From Streptomyces pyxinicus (GTDB taxonomy: Bacteria > Actinomycetota > Actinomycetes > Streptomycetales > Streptomycetaceae), in assembly GCF_024753135.1 (NCBI RefSeq), contig NZ_JANUGP010000004.1, positions 1 to 64,000 of the forward strand: a DNA stretch of 64,000 nucleotides. The letters run 5' to 3'. A program made the translations under genes and the position numbers. Positions 58,870 through 64,000 of this stretch are shown piece after piece. How positions within the stretch are numbered: the first letter of the stretch is position 1; each line of letters begins with the position of its first letter. The notes below the pieces were generated by a model that did not search any database, had not been told where the DNA came from, and saw only the letters and a list, made by a program, of their open reading frames with translations.

Positions 58870-60468
58870 TCAGGTGCAGCCGCAGCCCGCGAGCGCCGTG
58901 GCCGTGTGGTCAAGGGCCGCCTGGGCCTCCAGCGGGTCCGTCGTGCCGGAGGCGAGGAAGGCGAAGGTCAGCAGGTGGCCGTCGGCGTCCACGACGGTGC
59001 CGGCGAGGGTGTTGACGCCGGTCAGGGTGCCGGTCTTGGCGCGGACGACGCCGGCCGCGCCGTCGGTGTAGCGGTCGGTGAGGGTGCCGGTGAAGCCGGC
59101 GACGGGCAGACCCGTGAGGACGGGGCGCAGGCCGGGGCGGTGCGGGTCGCCGGCCTTGACCAGGAGGGCGGTGAGCAGGTCGGCGGTGAGCCGGTCGTCC
59201 CGGTCGAGGCCGCTGCCGTCGTGGAAGGCGGCGCCGGCCATGGGCAGGCCGAGCTTGGTCAGTTGCAGGTCGATGGCCTTGGCGCCGCCGGCGAAGCTGC
59301 CCGGCTGCCCGCTGGCCAGTCCGGTCTGGCGGGCGAGGGTCTCGGCGATGTCGTTGTCGCTGTTGGTCAGCATCCGTTCGACCAGGGCGGACAGCGGGGG
59401 CGAGGAGACGGTGGCGAGGGTCTCGGCGCGGGTGCTGGCCTTGGAGGGGCCGGGGGACGTGGTGGTGATGCCGGCGTCGCGCAGGAAGCCGGCGAACTCG
59501 CCGGCCGCGTCGGCCGCCGGGTCGGTGACCCGGGTCGCCGGTCCGCTGCTTGAGCCGTCGGTGCGGCCCTCGTCGGCGGTCAGGGCGCTGACCGGGGCGA
59601 GGTTGTCGTTGACGCCGATGGGGTGCAGCGCGGAACCGGCGTACAGGGTGGTGTCGTAGGAGAGCGTGACCTTGGTGGTGCCACGTTTCTTCAGGGCGGC
59701 GGCGGCCCGGGCGGCGAGGGTGCGCAGGCTGGCCCAGGTCTCCGTGCCGGAGGTCTTCGCGCGGGCGGTGAGGGTGGGGTCGCCGCCGCCGACGAGGACG
59801 AGTTCGCCGGTGTCGGGTTCGAGGGCGGCGCGGGTGGTGAGGCGGTGGTCGGCGCCGAGCGCGGACAGGGCGGCGACGGCGGTGGCGATCTTGGTGGTGG
59901 AGGCGGGAGTGAGCGCCCGGCCCGAGTCGGTGCCGTAGAGGCGTTCGCCGGTGGTGACGTCGACGACGGCCGCGCTGTGGCTGTCGCCGAGCGCGGAGCT
60001 GCCCAGGAGGGGCGCGAGGACATCGGAGAGCGCCTGTTGGCCCGGGGCGGTCCGTACGGTGCTGGTGGTGCCGCCCAGGGCGGTGAGGACGGGCGGGGCG
60101 CTCGGGGCGGGACGGTCGGCGCCGGTGGACCCGGCCGGGCCGTGATCTGCGCCACCTGACCGCTCCAGGGCCACGGCCCGGTCCCGCTCGGCCGTACGCT
60201 GACCGTTGGCGTCCCAGGGGCCGGCTGCGGTCACCACGCCCGCGGCCAGGGCCAGGCCGGCGGTCGCGGCACCCGCGGTGTACCGCCAGGCTCTGGGGGC
60301 GTGCGGACGTGGGGGGCGCTCGGGTCCGGGCCGTACGGCGTTGGTGAGCCGGGCGATCCGTGGTCGGGCGGCCGTCACGGCGCGCTCCAGACGGGGTCGT
60401 ACGGCGTTCGCGATCCGCACCACCCGCGGTCTCGCGGCCCGCCACGGCCTCAGCTCTGGCACGACCAC
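58870..60468 (-). CDS. dacB: D-alanyl-D-alanine carboxypeptidase/endopeptidase (PBP4, S13)
   Basis: A 532-residue penicillin-binding protein that trims or cuts peptidoglycan peptides. The serine motif SxxK is in TPASTTKIATAVAAL, SxN in LTNSDNDIAETLARQT and KTG in VRAKTGTLTGVNT. A membrane helix lies at about residues 62-82 (TAGAATAGLALAAGVVTAAG). Before it the cytoplasmic tail has two 22-residue basic repeats (12-33 and 34-55) with ARPR...R..NAVRP pattern, unusual for this family. The start is GTG 60468, with AAAGGGG upstream. It is divergent from ppa over a 79-base promoter region. Confidence 0.94.
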   Translation of the reverse strand: MVVPELRPWRAARPRVVRIANAVRPRLERAVTAARPRIARLTNAVRPGPERPPRPHAPRAWRYTAGAATAGLALAAGVVTAAGPWDANGQRTAERDRAVALERSGGADHGPAGSTGADRPAPSAPPVLTALGGTTSTVRTAPGQQALSDVLAPLLGSSALGDSHSAAVVDVTTGERLYGTDSGRALTPASTTKIATAVAALSALGADHRLTTRAALEPDTGELVLVGGGDPTLTARAKTSGTETWASLRTLAARAAAALKKRGTTKVTLSYDTTLYAGSALHPIGVNDNLAPVSALTADEGRTDGSSSGPATRVTDPAADAAGEFAGFLRDAGITTTSPGPSKASTRAETLATVSSPPLSALVERMLTNSDNDIAETLARQTGLASGQPGSFAGGAKAIDLQLTKLGLPMAGAAFHDGSGLDRDDRLTADLLTALLVKAGDPHRPGLRPVLTGLPVAGFTGTLTDRYTDGAAGVVRAKTGTLTGVNTLAGTVVDADGHLLTFAFLASGTTDPLEAQAALDHTATALAGCGCT

Positions 60469-60547
60469 CAGCCCCTTTCGCGATCACACACCTGCGTGAG
60501 GGACACTTAACCACCAGAACTATGTGTTGATCATGGAGGAGCCACCG

Positions 60548-61039
60548 GTGGAGTTCGACGTCACGATCGAGATCCCGAAGGGTTCGCGCAACAAGTACGA
60601 GGTGGACCACGAGACCGGTCGGATCCGCCTGGACCGTCGCCTCTTCACCTCGACCGCCTACCCGACCGACTACGGCTTCGTCGAGAACACCCTCGGCGAG
60701 GACGGTGACCCGCTGGACGCGCTGGTCATCCTGGACGAGCCGACCTTCCCGGGCTGCCTGATCCGCTGCCGCGCGATCGGGATGTTCCGGATGACGGACG
60801 AGGCGGGCGGCGACGACAAGCTGCTGTGCGTCCCGTCCACCGACCCCCGGGTGGAGCACCTGCGCGACATCCACCACGTGTCGGAGTTCGACCGCCTGGA
60901 GATCCAGCACTTCTTCGAGGTCTACAAGGACCTGGAGCCCGGCAAGTCGGTCGAGGGCGCGAACTGGGTGGGCCGCACGGACGCCGAGGTGGAGATCGAG
61001 CGGTCGTACAAGCGCTTCAAGGAGACCGGCGGCCACTGA
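60548..61039 (+). CDS. ppa: Inorganic pyrophosphatase (family I)
   Basis: A 163-residue enzyme hydrolysing PPi so that biosynthetic reactions run forward. Substrate and metal residues are in [43 protein letters not shown] and [18 protein letters not shown] 60548 is six bases after GGAGGAG and gives [12 protein letters not shown], the usual start; ATG 60533 is upstream without a site. It is divergent from dacB. A hairpin follows. Confidence 0.97.
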   Translation: MEFDVTIEIPKGSRNKYEVDHETGRIRLDRRLFTSTAYPTDYGFVENTLGEDGDPLDALVILDEPTFPGCLIRCRAIGMFRMTDEAGGDDKLLCVPSTDPRVEHLRDIHHVSEFDRLEIQHFFEVYKDLEPGKSVEGANWVGRTDAEVEIERSYKRFKETGGH

Positions 61040-61056
61040 CCGGCGGGTTTGCCCTC

Positions 61057-61096
61057 GACGGGCCGCGGCACCCTGGGTGGGGTGGCGCGGCCCGTC
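61057..61096. terminator. 11-bp perfect hairpin after ppa
   Basis: Arms 61057-61067 and 61086-61096 are perfect complements with an 18-base loop, downstream of ppa and before the next gene on the same strand. Confidence 0.7.
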
Positions 61097-61154
61097 TGTG
61101 TGCTCATGCGCATACTGAGGCCTACGGAAGGTGTCGTTCAGGGAGCGGTGCGAG

Positions 61155-62813
61155 GTGACGGAGGCGGAGGACCGCAAGCCCCGGTCCGACGAGGCGCGGT
61201 ACGACCCGGAGATCACGTCCGAGTTCGCCATCCCCAAGGGCCTCGACGTGCCCCGGGTGGGTGGTGGTGAGTCGGAGACGACCTCCGAGTTCGCCGTACC
61301 GGACGGGCTGGAGGCACCGGTGGTGGCGAGCCCGGAGCCGGAGGGGTCGGCGTTCACCCCGCCGCGCACCTACAGCGCGGGGTCGGCGCCGGTCGCGTTC
61401 ACCCCGCCCACCGGGGTGCCGCTGGTCAGCCTGGTCAAGGACGCGCCGTGGCAGGACCGGATGCGCACCATGCTGCGGATGCCGGTGACCGAGCGGCCGG
61501 CCGTGGAGCCGGTGCAGCGCGAGGAGGAGGGCGGCCCGGCCGTCCCGCGTGTGCTCGACCTGACCCTGCGGATCGGGGAGCTGCTGCTGGCGGGCGGCGA
61601 GGGCGCGGAGGACGTGGAGGCCGCGATGTTCGCGGTGTGCCGGTCCTACGGCCTGGACCGCTGCGAGCCCAACGTGACGTTCACGCTGCTGTCGATCTCC
61701 CATCAGCCCTCGCTGGTGGAGGACCCGGTGACGGCGTCGCGGACGGTACGGCGCCGGGGCACCGACTACACGCGGCTCGCGGCCGTGTTCCGCCTGGTGG
61801 ACGACCTGACGGACCCGGAGGCCCACGTCTCCCTGGAGGAGGCCTACCGGCGGCTCGCGGAGATCCGCCGCAACCGGCACCCGTATCCCGGCTGGGCGCT
61901 GACGCTGGCGAGCGGGCTGCTGGCCGGCGCGGCCTCGGTGCTGGTCGGCGGTGACCTGATCGTGTTCGTCGCGGCGGCCCTCGGCGCGATGCTCGGCGAC
62001 CGGCTGGCGTGGCTGTGCGCGGGGCGGGGACTGCCGGAGTTCTACCAGTTCACGGTGGCCGCGATGCCCCCGGCGGCGGTCGGGGTGGCGTTCGCGCTGG
62101 CGCACGTGGACGTGAAGGCGTCCGCGGTGGTCACCGGTGGGCTGTTCGCGCTGCTGCCCGGGCGGGCCCTGGTGGCGGGCGTGCAGGACGGCCTGACGGG
62201 CTTCTACATCACCGCGTCCGCGCGCCTGCTGGAGGTCATGTACTTCTTCGTCGGGATCGTCGCCGGGGTGCTGGTGGTCCTGTACTTCGGAGTGAAGGTC
62301 GGCGGCAAGCTGAACCCGGACGCGGCGCTCATCATCAACGAGCGCCCGCTGGTGCAGATCGCGGCGTCCATGCTGCTGTCGCTGACTTTCGCGGTGCTGC
62401 TCCAGCAGGAGCGGTCCACCGTGCTGTGGGTGACGCTGAACGGCGGCGTCGCGTGGTCCGTGTACGGCGCGATGCACTACGTCGGCGATCTCTCGCCGGT
62501 GGCCTCCACGGCCGCGGCGGCGGGTCTTGTGGGCCTGTTCGGGCAGCTGCTGTCGCGCTACCGGTTCGCCTCCGCGCTGCCCTTCACGACAGCGGCGATC
62601 GGGCCGCTGCTGCCGGGTTCCGCCACCTACTTCGGGCTGCTGTCGATGGCGCAGAACGAGGTGGACAAGGGGCTGGTGTCGCTGGCCAACGCGGCCTCGC
62701 TGGCCCTGGCGATCGCCATCGGCGTGAACCTGGGCTCGGAGGTCTTCCGGTTGTTCCTGCGGGTGGGCTCGGCCGGCAAGCGGCGGGCGGCCAAGCGGAC
62801 CCGGGGCTTCTGA
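61155..62813 (+). CDS. ThrE-like threonine/serine exporter family protein
   Basis: A 552-residue protein. The N-terminal 120 residues are hydrophilic and probably disordered; they contain TSEFAIPKGLDVP (21-33) repeated as TSEFAVPDGLEAP (43-55). A cytoplasmic globular part (about 130-250: LDLTLRIGELLLAGGEGAED) precedes about ten membrane helices in two bundles. This is the ThrE/DUF1212-DUF3815 arrangement, thought to export threonine, serine or small peptides. The start GTG 61155 follows GGGAG; GTG 61131 is an alternative. Confidence 0.87.
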   Translation: MTEAEDRKPRSDEARYDPEITSEFAIPKGLDVPRVGGGESETTSEFAVPDGLEAPVVASPEPEGSAFTPPRTYSAGSAPVAFTPPTGVPLVSLVKDAPWQDRMRTMLRMPVTERPAVEPVQREEEGGPAVPRVLDLTLRIGELLLAGGEGAEDVEAAMFAVCRSYGLDRCEPNVTFTLLSISHQPSLVEDPVTASRTVRRRGTDYTRLAAVFRLVDDLTDPEAHVSLEEAYRRLAEIRRNRHPYPGWALTLASGLLAGAASVLVGGDLIVFVAAALGAMLGDRLAWLCAGRGLPEFYQFTVAAMPPAAVGVAFALAHVDVKASAVVTGGLFALLPGRALVAGVQDGLTGFYITASARLLEVMYFFVGIVAGVLVVLYFGVKVGGKLNPDAALIINERPLVQIAASMLLSLTFAVLLQQERSTVLWVTLNGGVAWSVYGAMHYVGDLSPVASTAAAAGLVGLFGQLLSRYRFASALPFTTAAIGPLLPGSATYFGLLSMAQNEVDKGLVSLANAASLALAIAIGVNLGSEVFRLFLRVGSAGKRRAAKRTRGF

Positions 62814-62835
62814 CCCCGGTCCCGCCCGCCGTCCG

Positions 62836-63834
62836 TCACGGGGCGCGGTGGTTGCCGCCCTGCTGGTGGTCGTACGGGTACTGCTGCCGGTCCTGGTACG
62901 GCGGCTGCTGCTGGTCCTGGTACGGCTGCTGCTGCGGGTACTGCTGGTCGCCGTAGCCGCCGTTCTGGTCCCAGTACTGCTGCTGCCCGTACTGCTGCTG
63001 CCCGTACTGCTGCTGCCCGTGCTGCGGCTGTCCGTACTGCTGCTGTTCCTGCTGCGGGTGGCCGTAGGGCTGGTCCGGCTCGATGCGGCGCAGCCTGGTG
63101 GTGGCGTCGTCCATGACGGGCTGCTGGTACTGCGGCTGCCCGTACGGGTGCTGGTGCTGCTGCTGGTACCGCGGCTGCTGCGGGGCGGCCGGCTCGGGCT
63201 CCGGCCGGGGCCGCCGCTTGCTCTTGGCGCGCGCGCGGAGGAACTCGATGGCGATCGGCACGACCGAGACGAGGACGATCAGGATGAGGATCGCCTCGAT
63301 GTTCTTGTGGACGAAGCCGATGTTGCCGAGCCAGGAGCCGAGCAGGGTGACGCCCGCGCCCCACAGGACGCCACCGATGACGTTGAAGGTCAGGAACGAG
63401 CGGTACCGCATGCCGCTGACGCCCGCGATGATCGGCGTGAAGGTGCGCACGATCGGCACGAAGCGGGCCAGGACCAGGGACTTCGGGCCGTACTTCTCGA
63501 AGAACTCGTGCGCCTTGACGACGTTCTCCTGCTTGAACAGGCGGGAGTCGGGCCGGTTGAACAGGGACGGGCCGACCTTCTTGCCGAACATGTAGCCCGC
63601 CTGGTCGCCCAGGATCGCGGCGAGGCAGATCAGGGCGATCGCGGCCCACAGCGGGAAGTCCAGCTGGCCGGAGGTGATCAGCAGGCCGCAGGTGAACAAC
63701 AGCGAGTCGCCCGGCAGGAAGAAGCCGATGAGCAGGCCGGACTCGGCGAAGACGATGAGCAGCAGACCCCAGATGCCGAAGGTGTCGAGCAGATAGTCGG
63801 GGTCCAGCCAGCTCGGGCCGAGGGCGAGTGTCAT
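62836..63834 (-). CDS. DedA-family membrane protein with Gln/Tyr-rich tail
   Basis: A 332-residue protein. The DedA (SNARE-associated/VTT) domain is in the first 205 residues: FAESGLLIGFFLPGDSLLF with the conserved Glu/Asp pair, GDQAGYMFGKKVG, and RFVPIVRTFTPIIAG. Some DedA proteins have been shown to recycle undecaprenyl phosphate across the membrane, feeding wall synthesis. The tail (about 215-332) is dominated by Gln, Tyr, Gly and Pro, with QYGQQ copies, and should be disordered in the cytoplasm. Start ATG 63834 or GTG 63837. The remaining 166 bases of the window show no gene. Confidence 0.92.
   Translation of the reverse strand: MTLALGPSWLDPDYLLDTFGIWGLLLIVFAESGLLIGFFLPGDSLLFTCGLLITSGQLDFPLWAAIALICLAAILGDQAGYMFGKKVGPSLFNRPDSRLFKQENVVKAHEFFEKYGPKSLVLARFVPIVRTFTPIIAGVSGMRYRSFLTFNVIGGVLWGAGVTLLGSWLGNIGFVHKNIEAILILIVLVSVVPIAIEFLRARAKSKRRPRPEPEPAAPQQPRYQQQHQHPYGQPQYQQPVMDDATTRLRRIEPDQPYGHPQQEQQQYGQPQHGQQQYGQQQYGQQQYWDQNGGYGDQQYPQQQPYQDQQQPPYQDRQQYPYDHQQGGNHRAP
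62975..63045 (-). repeat. 15-bp coding repeats for QYGQQ
   Basis: About five copies of a 15-base unit (plus strand CCGTACTGCTGCTGC) encode QQQYG-type repeats in the DedA protein's C-terminal tail. The period preserves the reading frame. Confidence 0.75.
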
Positions 63835-64000
63835 CACGGGTCCGGGCTCCTGAGGGTGGAAGGCGGCTACGGCGGCTGACCGTCGACGGCGTGCCGCACA
63901 AAGCTACCAACGTGCGGCGGCGGCCCCGGGTTCCACCGGTGTCTCCGGACGAGGGTGGTACGGGTGTGCACCGTGAGGTGAGGATCGATTCCTGTTCAGG

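Noticed and set aside
57845..59553. Gly/Arg-rich proteins encoded in the repeat array
   Set aside because: All frames stay open because of base composition. One block spacing (139) breaks the frame, and no ribosome site or domain is seen.

Overview
The window is about 72% G+C chromosomal DNA from a Streptomyces or a very close relative. This rests on GTG/TTG starts, 4-base ATGA/GTGA gene overlaps, the sigE-cseA-cseB-cseC envelope-stress operon, lsr2, the ClpC/ClgR promoter arrangement, and a gene order from ilvD to ppa that I recognise from Streptomyces core chromosomes. I see no insertion sequence, prophage, integrase, tRNA, rRNA, CRISPR array or biosynthetic cluster. This is conserved core with a few lineage-specific features.

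Layout. 1-8.4 kb: an SH3-type secreted protein, a membrane Ser/Thr kinase with an outer PQQ propeller, ilvD, a TetR regulator overlapping a sugar-phosphate-isomerase-like gene, a Ppx/GppA phosphatase and a Cys-rich unknown. 8.6-15.1 kb: a membrane protein joining sigma-like, zinc-finger-like and BACON parts, then the DNA-integrity genes radA, disA (c-di-AMP synthase) and mutY. 15.4-18.7 kb: sigE-cseABC. 18.9-21.2 kb: a drug exporter and divergent TetR gene sharing a long inverted-repeat operator. 21.2-25.4 kb: M23 peptidase, HAD phosphatase and clpC. 25.9-29.2 kb: lsr2 with argA, a BlaI-type regulator and small conserved proteins. 29.3-34.8 kb: a cofactor operon (DUF2520 protein, panC, nadB, nadC, coaX) for CoA and NAD. 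34.9-40.8 kb: threonine-aldolase-like enzyme, ArsR-type regulator, two-component system and MidA-type methyltransferase. 40.8-48.4 kb: an isolated nuoD, a bPH2 pair, an esterase and an MprF/LysX-like lipid aminoacylation protein. 48.5-56.6 kb: folP-NTF2-folB-folK-DUF3180, then on the other strand tilS, hpt, ftsH, folE. 56.8-63.8 kb: a zinc metalloprotease, a ~920-bp degenerate repeat array, dacB, ppa, a ThrE-like exporter and a DedA protein with a Gln/Tyr-rich tail.

How the genes fit together. Cell-envelope stress and wall turnover (SigE/Cse, M23, dacB, DedA, lipid lysylation, kinase), protein quality control (ClpC, FtsH), genome integrity (RadA, DisA, MutY) and folate/NAD/CoA cofactor supply dominate. 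Many convergent gene pairs are separated by perfect GC-rich hairpins without U tracts, as is usual in Streptomyces.

The features I would look at first are the sigma/zinc-finger/BACON membrane fusion (8633-10297), the repeat array (57942-58860), the MidA-NuoD tail-to-tail pair (39776-41990), the palindrome inside the lsr2 promoter (26957-26985), the duplicated TSEFA motif in the ThrE-like exporter, and the low-complexity tails on the DedA, TetR and DacB proteins.
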